Source of the DNA: Streptomyces sp. NBC_01335
Lineage (GTDB): Bacteria > Actinomycetota > Actinomycetes > Streptomycetales > Streptomycetaceae
Assembly (NCBI RefSeq): GCF_035953295.1
Contig: NZ_CP108370.1
Coordinates: 5,813,001-5,877,000 of the forward strand
Direction of reading: 5' to 3'
DNA length: 64,000 bases
Position 1 is the stretch's first letter, and every line of letters begins with the position of its first letter. The notes beneath the pieces were generated by a model. It did not search any database. It saw nothing but the letters and a program-made list of their open reading frames with translations, and was not told the origin of the DNA. Made by a program: the position numbers and the translations under genes. Shown piece by piece: positions 26,204 to 34,509 of this stretch.

Positions 26204-27235
26204 ATGCTGGAGCTGGACGCGGCCACGGTCCGTTTCGGTGGACGAGCGGTGCTGGACGCGGTGGACCTCTCGGTCGCCGACCACGAGATCGTCTGCGTGC
26301 TCGGCCCGAGCGGCAGCGGGAAGTCCACCCTGCTGCGCGTCGTCGCCGGACTCCAGCCGCTCGACGACGGCCGGGTGTTCCTCGACGGCGCCGACCAGGC
26401 GGGCGTCCCGGTGCACCGGCGCGGCCTCGGGCTGATGTTCCAGGACCACCAGCTCTTCCCGCATCGGGACGTGGCCGCCAACGTCGCCTTCGGGCTGCGG
26501 ATGCGCGGGGTGGACCGGAGCGCCCGGCGCGAGCGTGTCGCTGAACTCCTCGACCTGGTGGGCCTCTCCGGCGCGGGGCCCCGGGCCGTCGCGGGGCTGT
26601 CCGGCGGCGAGCAGCAGCGGGTGGCGCTCGCCCGTGCCCTCGCGCCCAGCCCGAGACTGCTGATGCTGGACGAACCCCTCGGCCAGCTCGACCGGGGACT
26701 GCGCGAACGCCTCGTCGTCGAACTCCGCTCGCTCTTCACGGACCTGGGCACGACCGTGCTCGCCGTCACCCACGACCAGGGCGAGGCCTTCGCGCTCGCC
26801 GACCGGGTCGTGGTGATGCGGGACGGCCGGATCGCCCAGGCAGGCACCCCGCTGGAAGTCTGGCAGCGCCCCGCCTCCGCTTTCGTCGCCCGCTTCCTCG
26901 GCTTCGACAACGTGGTCGCGGCAACGGTCACGGGCACGTCCGCCCGGACCCCGTGGGGTGAGGTGCCCGTACCGGAGGGATCACCGCAGGGCCGCTGCGA
27001 CCTGCTGGTACGGCCCGCGGGCGTACGGATCGGCGCCCCGGACGACGGCCTGCGCTGCACGGCCGGAGCGCGCACGTTCCGGGGCGACAGGGTCGCCGTA
27101 CGGCTGGCCCCCGAGCACGGCCCGGTCGTCGAGGCGGAGTGCGCGCTCGCCGACACCCCGGCCGAGGGCGCGGTCGTCGGGGTCACCTTCGACGTGGCGG
27201 GGACGGTGGTCCTGGCGGCGGTGCCGGAGGCCTGA
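26204..27235 (+). CDS. thiQ: Thiamine ABC transporter ATP-binding protein
   Basis: 343 residues. Walker A GPSGSGKST (about residues 34-42), Q-loop FQDHQLFPH, signature LSGGEQQR, Walker B LLMLDEP and the switch His (AVTHDQGEA) are all intact. After residue 235 there is a TOBE-like regulatory domain, longer than E. coli ThiQ (232 residues) and closer to FbpC/PotA-type ATPases. It hydrolyses ATP to drive ThiBP. GGGGAG lies before the ATG. A GC hairpin follows at once. Confidence 0.94.
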   Translation: MLELDAATVRFGGRAVLDAVDLSVADHEIVCVLGPSGSGKSTLLRVVAGLQPLDDGRVFLDGADQAGVPVHRRGLGLMFQDHQLFPHRDVAANVAFGLRMRGVDRSARRERVAELLDLVGLSGAGPRAVAGLSGGEQQRVALARALAPSPRLLMLDEPLGQLDRGLRERLVVELRSLFTDLGTTVLAVTHDQGEAFALADRVVVMRDGRIAQAGTPLEVWQRPASAFVARFLGFDNVVAATVTGTSARTPWGEVPVPEGSPQGRCDLLVRPAGVRIGAPDDGLRCTAGARTFRGDRVAVRLAPEHGPVVEAECALADTPAEGAVVGVTFDVAGTVVLAAVPEA

Positions 27236-27240
27236 CGCAC

Positions 27241-27267
27241 GGCGCCGGGCCGGGGCCCGGCGGCGCC
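27241..27267 (+). terminator. Terminator after thiQ
   Basis: GCCGGGC (27244-27250) pairs with GCCCGGC (27255-27261) around CGGG. The outer GGCGCC (27241-27246) and GGCGCC (27262-27267) can pair as an alternative. It closes the thiamine operon. Confidence 0.65.
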
Positions 27268-27302
27268 TCCCGGACAGACGACCGTCCGGCAGGGCCGGGT
27301 CC

Positions 27303-27308
27303 TACGCT
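27303..27308 (+). promoter_or_regulatory. -10 box for a leaderless hydrolase gene
   Basis: TACGCT lies 7 bases before the ATG at 27316, and no ribosome site is present, which fits a leaderless transcript. No good -35 is seen. Confidence 0.5.
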
Positions 27309-27315
27309 GTCGTCC

Positions 27316-28317
27316 ATGACGCTCCAGGAGCCGGCCGAGCCGCACATATCCGTCCTGTACGACGACACCCGCCGTGACCTGCGTGACCCCTCCGCGCCCC
27401 GTCCGGTACGGCTCTACGTGTGGGAGCCGGTCCGCCGGGTCACCGACGCCGGTCCGCTGGTCGTGGTGTCGCACGGAACGGGCGGCTCCGGCAGTGCGAT
27501 GAACTGGCTGGTGCGTCCGCTGGTGGAGGCGGGCTTGCGCGTGGTCGCGCTCGACCATCACGGCAACAACTTCGTCGACGGATACGAACCCGAGGGCTTT
27601 GTCCTCGGCTGGGAGCGCCCCCGGGACGTCACCGTCGCGCTCGACGCGCTGGCGGCCCGGGAACCCCTGGGACCGGTCGGTGTCGCCGGGTTCTCGTTCG
27701 GTGGGTACACCGCCGCGGCGCTCGCCGGGGCGCGCGTCGACCGGGACGTGGTGGCGGCCCTGCTCGGCGGAGAGCTGCCGGAGCCGGTGGTTCCGGAGTT
27801 CCCGGGCCTGATCGCGGCGGTACGGGAGAAGCGGACGCCCGAGGAACTGGCGGCGGCCGTCCAGGACTCCGGGGCGGACGTGTCCGACCCGCGGGTGCGG
27901 GCCGTCTTCCAGGTGGCGCCCGGCCTGGGGTCGCTGCTGACGCCCGGCAGCCTGGCCGCGATCCGGATTCCGGTGGAGCTCCGCTGGGGCGGGGCCGACA
28001 CCATCACCCCGTACGCAGAGGACACCGCGCCGTACCTGGAGAACATCCCCGGGATCACCGGGCACTGCGTGGGACCCGACGTCCGGCACGAGGACTTCTT
28101 CGAGCACCTGCCGGGCGACGGGGAGGCCCGGACGCGGACCGGGGCGGACGCCGCCCCCTTCTTCCTGCGGCACCTCGCCGGGCGCACTCCGGGTACCCAC
28201 CGGGGGCCCTGGACGCCCCGGGTCCTGACCGCCGCCGCGACAGCCCCGGGCGGTCGGCGCAAGCTGGAGACGGGTCCCGCCGGCACCGGAGGCGGCCCCG
28301 ACCGGGAAGGACAGTGA
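27316..28317 (+). CDS. Alpha/beta hydrolase (secreted-esterase or dienelactone-hydrolase-like)
   Basis: 333 residues. The oxyanion region reads VVVSHGTGGSG, the nucleophile elbow GFSFGGY (Ser), and the acid and His are probably in RWGGADTITPY and GPDVRHEDFFEHL. The arrangement resembles platelet-activating-factor-acetylhydrolase or chlorophyllase-like hydrolases, but no signal peptide is present, so it should be cytoplasmic. The substrate is unknown. The start has no ribosome site and a -10 box 7 bases upstream. The gene end overlaps a possible GTG of the SRPBCC gene. Confidence 0.85.
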   Translation: MTLQEPAEPHISVLYDDTRRDLRDPSAPRPVRLYVWEPVRRVTDAGPLVVVSHGTGGSGSAMNWLVRPLVEAGLRVVALDHHGNNFVDGYEPEGFVLGWERPRDVTVALDALAAREPLGPVGVAGFSFGGYTAAALAGARVDRDVVAALLGGELPEPVVPEFPGLIAAVREKRTPEELAAAVQDSGADVSDPRVRAVFQVAPGLGSLLTPGSLAAIRIPVELRWGGADTITPYAEDTAPYLENIPGITGHCVGPDVRHEDFFEHLPGDGEARTRTGADAAPFFLRHLAGRTPGTHRGPWTPRVLTAAATAPGGRRKLETGPAGTGGGPDREGQ

Positions 28318-28325
28318 CGCGGATC

Positions 28326-28778
28326 ATGAGCCAGTCAGCGCGCGAGGGCATCGACATCACCCGCGTACTCGACGCCCCCAGGCAGCGCGTCTTCCGGGCG
28401 TGGACCGATCCGGAGGACTTCGCGGCCTGGTACGGCGGCGACGCGGAGGTGCCGCTCGACCGGATGTTCATGGACGTACGCCCCGGAGGCAACTGGAGCC
28501 TGGTCCTGGTCGTGCCCGGCATCGAGATGCCGTTCCACGGGACGTACCTCGAAGTGGCGGACCCGGAGCGGATCGTCTTCACGCTCCAGGACGCGACGGC
28601 GCCCGAGAGCGCCGGCGAGACGGTGACCGCCACCTTCCACGAGCGCCCGGGCGGCACCACCGAACTGGTCTTCCAGCAGCGCGGAGGCCATCTCACTGCC
28701 GAGCAGTACGCCGCCGCCGAGGACGGCTGGGAGGCATTCTTCGACGCCCTCGCCGGCCGCCTCGCCACGCACCCCTGA
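28326..28778 (+). CDS. SRPBCC / AHSA1-like domain protein
   Basis: 150 residues forming one START-like domain: ITRVLDAPRQRVFRAWTDPEDFAAWYGG at the start and the final helix EDGWEAFFDALAGRLA. Members bind hydrophobic ligands or act as Hsp90 co-chaperone-like proteins; the ligand here is unknown. I placed the start at ATG 28326. A GTG at 28314, overlapping the upstream stop, is an alternative that would add four residues and sits 3 bases from GGGAAGG. It is co-transcribed with the hydrolase. Confidence 0.85.
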   Translation: MSQSAREGIDITRVLDAPRQRVFRAWTDPEDFAAWYGGDAEVPLDRMFMDVRPGGNWSLVLVVPGIEMPFHGTYLEVADPERIVFTLQDATAPESAGETVTATFHERPGGTTELVFQQRGGHLTAEQYAAAEDGWEAFFDALAGRLATHP

Positions 28779-28790
28779 GGGGTCCCGCAC

Positions 28791-28833
28791 GAGAGCGCCG
28801 GGGCCCGGCGGGCAGCGGGACCCCGGCGCTCTC
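28791..28833. terminator. Bidirectional terminator between convergent genes
   Basis: GAGAGCGCCGGGG (28791-28803) pairs perfectly with CCCCGGCGCTCTC (28821-28833), with inner CCC/GGG pairs. It separates the SRPBCC gene from the convergent permease gene. Confidence 0.85.
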
Positions 28834-28849
28834 AGCCCACTCGGCCGTC

Positions 28850-30019
28850 TCAGCCCGACAGGGGCAGGGCCGCCAGCTGGGCGAGCACCCAAGTCAGCGG
28901 GGCGAACACCAGCAGCAGCGTCGCCGCTCGCAGCGCGGTCGCGGACCGCAGCACGGACGAATGGGCGCCCATCCGGTGCAGGGTCCGCGCGGTCCGCGCC
29001 CTGTCCTGCCGTGCCTCGATCGCCGAGGTCAGCAGGGACGCCATCGTGCAGCCCAGCACCAGGACCGCTCCGAGCGCGGTGAGCGGTCCGTAGGGACGTG
29101 ACCCCGGTTCGTACAGCGCCATCGCCGCGATGGCGCCCGAGACCACGGCACAGACGATGCCGAGCGGCCGGCCGATGCGGCGGGCCTCGTCCATCAGGAC
29201 CCGGCCCGCCAGCAGCCGCACGGCCCCCGGGCGTGCCGACTGGAGCAGCCGGCCGCAGAGGTGGGTGAGGCCGGGCCCGGCGAGCGCCAGGCCGGTCGCG
29301 GTGAGGACCCAGCCGGCCAGCACACCGGCGGGGGTGGAGTCGAGCCGGCCGGGCAGCGGGAAGGGGCTGCCCCCCGAGCCCCTGCTCGCGTACGCCTCCA
29401 CGGCCAGCCCGGCGGCGGCCAGCGCCACACCCCAGGGCAGGCCCGCCGGAGCCGCGGCGGGGGAGACGGGTTCCTCCGCCGCGAACGGCTCGTCCGGCGC
29501 CGGGGCCGTGGGGCGGGCCCGCAGGGCCAGCGCGCTCGCCACGGACGCCGAGACGGGCACGAGCGCCAGCAGCACCAGCGCGGCGGCGAGCGGCAGCGGG
29601 GCACCGGCGCCCAGGAACTCCGCCGCGCCGCCGTCGAACGGCATTCCGGTCAGATCGCCACGCAGGTGCAGGAAGAAGAGCAGGGCCACCATCGAGCCGA
29701 GCGTGGTGGCGACAGCGGTGGAGACGGCGGCGAGCACCGACAGCCGGACCGGCCCGAGACCGAGAGCGGAGAGCCCGGCACGCGGCCGGGTGCTCGGGTC
29801 CGTACGGGCCACCGCGACGGCGAACTGCACGGTGGCCGCCAGCGGTACCGAGCACCACAGCAGCCGCAGCACCGAGCCCGCCGCCTGGGACGGGTGCCCG
29901 GAGGCGTGCCCGAGCGTGCTCAGCAGGAGGAAGCCCACCCCGGCGGAGGAAGAGGCGACCAGCAGCCGCCTGACCAGGACGAGGGGATGGGAGCCGCGGG
30001 CTAGACGGAGAGCGAGCAC
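28850..30019 (-). CDS. ABC transporter permease (FtsX-like)
   Basis: 389 residues with about eight to ten membrane helices in two groups (about residues 15-190 and 215-385), resembling FtsX/MacB-type permeases of Streptomyces. I chose the GTG at 30019 (LALRLARGSHPLVLVRRLLV), which overlaps the ATPase stop by 19 bases and has GGAAGG 8 bases upstream. Ala/Pro/Glu-rich linker sequence lies near residues 205-225. The cargo is unknown. Together with the ATPase gene it forms a two-gene exporter or a lipid or peptide resistance pump. Confidence 0.82.
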   Translation of the reverse strand: MLALRLARGSHPLVLVRRLLVASSSAGVGFLLLSTLGHASGHPSQAAGSVLRLLWCSVPLAATVQFAVAVARTDPSTRPRAGLSALGLGPVRLSVLAAVSTAVATTLGSMVALLFFLHLRGDLTGMPFDGGAAEFLGAGAPLPLAAALVLLALVPVSASVASALALRARPTAPAPDEPFAAEEPVSPAAAPAGLPWGVALAAAGLAVEAYASRGSGGSPFPLPGRLDSTPAGVLAGWVLTATGLALAGPGLTHLCGRLLQSARPGAVRLLAGRVLMDEARRIGRPLGIVCAVVSGAIAAMALYEPGSRPYGPLTALGAVLVLGCTMASLLTSAIEARQDRARTARTLHRMGAHSSVLRSATALRAATLLLVFAPLTWVLAQLAALPLSG

Positions 30020-30738
30020 GCCGAGCGGCCTTCCGTGTCGGCCACGGCGGGCAGTTTGACGGTGGCGACCCGGCGGCCGTCCAGCATCGGGACCGTGCGG
30101 TCGGCGAGTGCGGCGATCTCCGCGTCGTGGGTGGCCATCACGACCGTGATGCCGTGCGAACGCGCCGCCGCAGTCAGGGTGCGCAGCAACTGGTTGCGGT
30201 CGGCTCCGTGCAGGGTCGCGGTCGGCTCGTCCGCGAAGATCACGGAAGGGGCGGCGGTGAGGGCGCGTGCCACGGAGATCCGCTGACGCTGGATCTGGAG
30301 CAGCGCGTGGGGCCGCTTCTTGGCAAGCGGCCCGATGTCCATGCGCTCCAGCCACTCCATGGCCGCCTTCTTGGCGGTGCGGTGGGAGACGCCGCGCAGC
30401 AGCAGCGGCAGCGCCGCGTTCTCCCACGCGCTGAGCTCGGGGACGAGCTGCGGGTCGGAGGCGATCCAGCCGAACCGGTCGCGGCGCAGTTGTTCGCGCA
30501 TGCGGGGGCCCATGGTGTGGACCGGCACGCTGTTGAACCACACCTCGCCCTGCTGCGGCACCAGTTGGCCCGAGAGGCAGTGCAGCAAGGTGGACTTCCC
30601 GCTGCCGCGCGGCCCCGTCACGGCGAGGATCTCGCCGTCGCGGACTCCGAGCGAGACACCGCTGAGGCCCGGCGATCCATTGTGGGAGTGATGCAGGGAG
30701 CGTGCCCAGATCACGTCGTTGTCCGGCGGGGCCACCAT
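30001..30738 (-). CDS. ABC transporter ATP-binding protein with degenerate signature
   Basis: 245 residues. Walker A is TGPRGSGKST (residues 41-50), Walker B SVIFADEPTA (about residues 165-174) and the switch His lies in VMATHDAEIA. The usual LSGGQ signature is replaced by LLQIQRQR (about residues 146-153). Otherwise it resembles the LolD/MacB class. The ATG at 30738 is preferred over a GTG at 30747 because GAGGTG then lies 6 bases upstream. A perfect 22-bp palindrome lies 30 bases before the start. It is translated with the permease. Confidence 0.85.
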   Translation of the reverse strand: MVAPPDNDVIWARSLHHSHNGSPGLSGVSLGVRDGEILAVTGPRGSGKSTLLHCLSGQLVPQQGEVWFNSVPVHTMGPRMREQLRRDRFGWIASDPQLVPELSAWENAALPLLLRGVSHRTAKKAAMEWLERMDIGPLAKKRPHALLQIQRQRISVARALTAAPSVIFADEPTATLHGADRNQLLRTLTAAARSHGITVVMATHDAEIAALADRTVPMLDGRRVATVKLPAVADTEGRSACSLSV

Positions 30739-30767
30739 GGCGTACACCTCGGTTCAGGTCAGTTTCC

Positions 30768-30789
30768 CGTTCCCCCGTACGGGGGAACG
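30768..30789. promoter_or_regulatory. 22-bp perfect palindrome in the divergent promoter region
   Basis: CGTTCCCCCGT (30768-30778) is followed directly by its reverse complement ACGGGGGAACG (30779-30789). It lies between the leftward ABC genes and the rightward dehydrogenase, close to the ABC start. A dimeric repressor site is the most likely reading. The rest of the 311-base gap (30739-31049) shows no gene. Confidence 0.6.
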
Positions 30790-31049
30790 AAGACGCGGCC
30801 GATCGGTCACTGGGCACGGTAGGGAGTGGGAACGGGGTGTGCGAACAGCACGCGGCCCGGACGAGTTCGTTCTCACTCGATCGGGTGTATTCGGGCCGAG
30901 GTGGCCACAAGAGGCGAGCCGGTGTGAACAGGTCGTGGGGGCAGCGATCCGCAGGACGCCCTGGCCGACCGGCTTCTGTACGTACGCTGGCCATGAAGGA
31001 CCGGACCGACGAGATACCGACGAGAGACCGACGAGAAGGAGTGGTGGCT

Positions 31050-32489
31050 GTGACCACCGAGGTGCGCCGTCTGCGCAACTACATCGACGGGGAGTTCCGG
31101 GACGCCGCCGACGGGCGGACCATCGATGTGGTCAACCCGGCCACGGAGGAGGTCTACGCGACCTCGCCGCTCTCCGGGCCGGCCGACGTCGACGCCGCCA
31201 TGGCGGCAGCGGCCGCCGCGTTCCCCGGGTGGCGCGACACCACGCCGGCCGAGCGGCAGAAGGCCCTGCTCAGGATCGCCGACGCGTTCGAGGAGCACGC
31301 GGAGGAGCTGATCGCGGCGGAGTCGGAGAACACCGGCAAGCCGCTGGCGCTCACCCGCAGCGAGGAGATCCCCCCGATGGTGGATCAGATCCGCTTCTTC
31401 GCGGGCGCCGCCCGGATGCTGGAGGGCCGCTCGGCCGGGGAGTACATGGAGGGCCTGACCTCGATCGTCCGGCGCGAACCGGTCGGTGTCTGCGCGCAGG
31501 TCGCGCCGTGGAACTACCCGATGATGATGGCGGTCTGGAAGTTCGCCCCGGCCCTCGCGGCGGGGAACACCGTCGTCCTCAAGCCGTCCGACACCACTCC
31601 CGCGTCGACCGTCCTGATCGCCGGGATCATCGGCGAGATCCTCCCCGCCGGTGTCTTCAACGTGATCTGCGGAGACCGCGAGACCGGCCGCGCGATGGTG
31701 GAGCACCCGACCCCCGCGATGGCCTCGATCACCGGTTCCGTCCGGGCCGGCACGCAGGTCGCCGCCTCGGCGGCCAAGGACGTCAAGCGTGTCCACCTGG
31801 AGCTCGGCGGCAAGGCACCCGTCGTGGTCTTCGAGGACGTGGACATCGACAAGGCGGTGGCCGGCATCTCCGAGGCGGGCTACTTCAACGCGGGCCAGGA
31901 CTGTACGGCTGCGACCCGGGTGCTCGTCCACGAGTCGGTGCACGACGCCTTCGTCGCGGCCCTGGCCGTGGCGGCCAAGGAGACGAAGACGGGCCTGCCG
32001 GACGACGAGGACGTGCTCTACGGCCCGCTCAACAACGCCAATCAGCTCGCCCAGGTCAGCGGGTTCATCGACCGCCTCCCGGCGCACGCCACCGTCGAGG
32101 CGGGCGGCCACCGCGTCGGCGACCAGGGCTACTTCTGGGCGCCGACCGTCGTCTCCGGGCTGCGCCAGGACGACGAGATCATCCAGAACGAGGTCTTCGG
32201 CCCCGTCATCACCGTGCAGTCCTTCACCGACGAGGCCCAGGCCCTGGAGTTCGCCAACGGCGTCGAGTACGCGCTCGCCTCCTCGGTGTGGACCAAGGAC
32301 CACGCCCGCGCGATGCGGATGTCGAAGAACCTCGACTTCGGCTGCGTCTGGATCAACACCCACATTCCGCTGGTCGCCGAGATGCCGCACGGCGGCTACA
32401 AGAAGTCCGGCTACGGCAAGGACCTCTCCGCGTACGGCTTCGAGGACTACACCCGGATCAAGCACGTCATGACCTCCCTCGAAGGCTGA
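31050..32489 (+). CDS. Aldehyde dehydrogenase, gamma-aminobutyraldehyde type
   Basis: 479 residues. The catalytic cysteine is in FNAGQDCTAATR and the general base Glu in HLELGGKAP; APWNYPMMMAVWKFAPALAAG and SITGSVRAG line the NAD site. Closest in feel to PatD/Prr gamma-aminobutyraldehyde dehydrogenases, which turn 4-aminobutanal from putrescine into GABA; gabT and gabD 14-21 kb away would then finish the route. Specificity is inferred, and betaine-aldehyde activity is an alternative. The GTG at 31050 has GAAGGAG 8 bases upstream. Polyamine importer genes, often adjacent, are absent. Confidence 0.85.
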   Translation: MTTEVRRLRNYIDGEFRDAADGRTIDVVNPATEEVYATSPLSGPADVDAAMAAAAAAFPGWRDTTPAERQKALLRIADAFEEHAEELIAAESENTGKPLALTRSEEIPPMVDQIRFFAGAARMLEGRSAGEYMEGLTSIVRREPVGVCAQVAPWNYPMMMAVWKFAPALAAGNTVVLKPSDTTPASTVLIAGIIGEILPAGVFNVICGDRETGRAMVEHPTPAMASITGSVRAGTQVAASAAKDVKRVHLELGGKAPVVVFEDVDIDKAVAGISEAGYFNAGQDCTAATRVLVHESVHDAFVAALAVAAKETKTGLPDDEDVLYGPLNNANQLAQVSGFIDRLPAHATVEAGGHRVGDQGYFWAPTVVSGLRQDDEIIQNEVFGPVITVQSFTDEAQALEFANGVEYALASSVWTKDHARAMRMSKNLDFGCVWINTHIPLVAEMPHGGYKKSGYGKDLSAYGFEDYTRIKHVMTSLEG

Positions 32490-32529
32490 CCGCACCACCA
32501 CTCACCTCTGACCGCACCACCTCTCGGGC
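32486..32529 (+). repeat. 22-bp imperfect tandem duplication at the dehydrogenase stop
   Basis: CTGACCGCACCACC occurs at 32486-32499 (containing the stop TGA) and again at 32508-32521. The intervening bases give an imperfect 22-bp unit repeated twice. Confidence 0.7.
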
Positions 32530-32546
32530 CGCACCGTGCGGCTCCC

Positions 32547-32576
32547 GCACGGCCCCCGGTTCTCCGGGGGCCGTGC
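32547..32576 (+). terminator. Terminator after the aldehyde dehydrogenase
   Basis: GCACGGCCCCCGG (32547-32559) pairs perfectly with CCGGGGGCCGTGC (32564-32576), 13 bp with a TTCT loop. Confidence 0.88.
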
Positions 32577-32613
32577 TGCGTTCAGGGGGCTCGCCAGTTC
32601 CGCCGAAGCGCTT

Positions 32614-32641
32614 TTGAACGTGTTCATAAATGACGTACAGT
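32614..32641 (+). promoter_or_regulatory. Leaderless promoter with an overlapping operator-like palindrome
   Basis: TTGAAC (32614-32619) and TACAGT (32636-32641) are separated by 16 bases, and the ATG at 32649 is 7 bases beyond, so the mRNA is probably leaderless. TGAACGTGTTCA (32615-32626) is an inverted repeat (TGAAC-GT-GTTCA) that covers the -35, a form common for TetR or GntR operators. Confidence 0.65.
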
Positions 32642-32648
32642 GCAGGGC

Positions 32649-33194
32649 ATGAGCGAGCGGGTCCTGTTGCGGCGCATACGCGTGTGGTTGGTCTTCTTCA
32701 TCGTCTGTCTGGCACTGAGCGGGCTCACGGCCTTCCCGCTCGTGCACGAACTCCGCTGGACCGAGGAGCTGTTGGCCTCCTCCGCGTCGCCGGTTCCCGA
32801 GCATCTGCCCGCCCTCATGGAGTGGATCACCCGGGTGCGCACCGGGCTCGACGAGGCCGACGCGCACCACCCCTTCGTGCTGTACGGGACCGACTGGCTG
32901 GCCTTCGCCCATCTCGTCATCGCCGTGGCGTTCTACGGGCCCTACCGCGATCCGGTCCGCAACATCTGGGTGGTGGAGTTCGGCATGATCGCCTGCGCCG
33001 GCATCGTGCCGCTCGCCCTGATCTGTGGACCACTGAGGGGCATTCCGTTCTGGTGGACGGTCATCGACATGTCGTTCGGCGTTTTCGGAATCGTCCCGCT
33101 GCTCGTGGTGCGACGGCTGATCAAGCGGCTGGAGGCAGCCGGGCGGAGCGGCGCCGAACCGCCGCCACGGAGGGCGCCCGCTCCGGTGGGGTGA
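32649..33194 (+). CDS. Small integral membrane protein
   Basis: 181 residues with four predicted helices (about residues 11-31, 79-101, 112-132 and 141-163), then a basic Pro/Arg tail. I do not recognise a functional family; similar uncharacterised membrane proteins occur in Streptomyces. The ATG at 32649 has a promoter with a 7-base gap and no ribosome site, so it is probably leaderless. The palindrome over its -35 suggests it is switched by a specific repressor, perhaps encoded elsewhere. A short strong hairpin overlaps its stop codon. Confidence 0.75.
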   Translation: MSERVLLRRIRVWLVFFIVCLALSGLTAFPLVHELRWTEELLASSASPVPEHLPALMEWITRVRTGLDEADAHHPFVLYGTDWLAFAHLVIAVAFYGPYRDPVRNIWVVEFGMIACAGIVPLALICGPLRGIPFWWTVIDMSFGVFGIVPLLVVRRLIKRLEAAGRSGAEPPPRRAPAPVG

Positions 33195-33213
33195 GGGGCC
33201 GGCAAGGCCCCTC
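33193..33213. terminator. Terminator between convergent genes
   Basis: GAGGGGCC (33193-33200) pairs with GGCCCCTC (33206-33213) around GGCAA. It begins within the stop codon of the membrane-protein gene and ends 6 bases before the stop of the opposing serine hydrolase gene. Confidence 0.8.
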
Positions 33214-33218
33214 GCCGT

Positions 33219-34436
33219 TCAGGGTGCGGACGGGGCGCCGTACGCGGCGATGATGATGTTCAGTGCCGTGGGGTTCAGCTCCTCGCCCTTGGCGTCCGTG
33301 GAGTTGACGCTGTAGACCAGGGTCCTCGACAGATCCCGGGTCGCGGCTATCGCGGTGTTGTAGCCGTAGCGGCCGCCCGTCTTTCCCCAGACCTCCCGCC
33401 CGCCCAGCGTCATCACCGAGAGCCCGGCGCTGTACTGGGCGGGGGCGCCGGATCCGTACATGTGCACGCAGCGGTCGGGCAGGGTGAACATCTCTTCCAG
33501 CAGGGGGCCGCGCACCACGCGGCCCTGGAACAGGGCCCGGGTGAAACGCTCCAGGTCGGCGGTGGTCGACACGATGTCTCCCGCCGCCCAGGCGTCCGCC
33601 GTACCCCAGACCGATACGTCCCTGAGCCCGGTCGTGCCGTCGGCCGCGGGGAAGAGTTGGTAACCATGGTTGTGCGGGCCCCGGATGCGCGCCTCACCCT
33701 CCGGGAAGTACGTGGAGTCCAGCCCGAGTGGGCGCAGGATGCGCGCCGAGACCTGATGGGCGTAACGGTCGCCGGTGACCTTCTCGATCAGCAGGCCCAG
33801 CAGGTTGTAGTTGATGTTGAGGTAGTGCTGACTCCGGCCCGGCGCGAACTCGGGCTCCTTCGCGGTCGCGGAGGCCACCATCTCCTGCGGGGTGTGCGGG
33901 TCGAAACGGTGGGCGTACCACTCCTCCACCGTGCCGCCCGGCATGTCGGCCGCCGGTATCCCACTGGTGTGGTTGAGCAACTGGCCCACGGTGACCCCGG
34001 CGTACGTGGCCGGGACGAGGGCGGGGAGGTAGGAACGGACGGTCCGGTCCAGCGACAACTTCCGCTCGCCGACCAGCTGGAGGGCCGTGGCCGCTGTGAA
34101 GACCTTGGTCACGGAGCCCGCCCGGAAGCGGGCGTCGGGGTCGGCGGGTCGGCCGGAGGCGAGATCGTGCACGCCGGCGCTGCCCCGCCATGTGCCCTCC
34201 GTGCCTCCGACCCGGACGAGTGCGGCCGTGGTGTCCTCCCGGGGGAGCCCCGCGATCGCCGCGGCCAGCGCGTGGGAGTCGGCGTCGCCGACGGTGGTGT
34301 CATCGACGGTGTTGTCGCCGCGGACGGTCGCGGCGGCGGCCCGGCCGGTCGCCGCGTGCCCCGGTGCGGAGGCCGGCCCGGCCAGGACGCCGAGGATCAG
34401 GGACGAAGCGAGCAGGGTGCGGGTTCGGGTCTTCAT
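33219..34436 (-). CDS. Secreted serine hydrolase (beta-lactamase / D,D-carboxypeptidase family)
   Basis: 405 residues. A signal peptide (residues 1-28, KTRTRTLLASSLILGVLAGPASA) precedes a class-C-like fold. The active-site SxxK is S108-K111 (GSVTKVFTA), YxN is YLNINYN after HTSGIPAADM, and the KTG box is VWGKTGGRYGY. Such enzymes in Streptomyces are usually D-alanyl-D-alanine carboxypeptidases or esterases, not antibiotic beta-lactamases. The ATG at 34436 has GGAGG 8 bases upstream. It lies next to, but is not clearly co-transcribed with, the two-component system. Confidence 0.88.
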   Translation of the reverse strand: MKTRTRTLLASSLILGVLAGPASAPGHAATGRAAAATVRGDNTVDDTTVGDADSHALAAAIAGLPREDTTAALVRVGGTEGTWRGSAGVHDLASGRPADPDARFRAGSVTKVFTAATALQLVGERKLSLDRTVRSYLPALVPATYAGVTVGQLLNHTSGIPAADMPGGTVEEWYAHRFDPHTPQEMVASATAKEPEFAPGRSQHYLNINYNLLGLLIEKVTGDRYAHQVSARILRPLGLDSTYFPEGEARIRGPHNHGYQLFPAADGTTGLRDVSVWGTADAWAAGDIVSTTADLERFTRALFQGRVVRGPLLEEMFTLPDRCVHMYGSGAPAQYSAGLSVMTLGGREVWGKTGGRYGYNTAIAATRDLSRTLVYSVNSTDAKGEELNPTALNIIIAAYGAPSAP

Positions 34437-34509
34437 CGGGAGCCTCCGTCGTGGGATGTCGTTCCTTCTGCGGTGACTCCCATCCTGTTGATCCCGGGTG
34501 CCCCGCGGA

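Noticed and set aside
32649..33194. Possible efflux-regulator pair with the palindrome
   Set aside because: No regulator gene lies next to it, so a pair cannot be claimed; only the operator-like site is reported.
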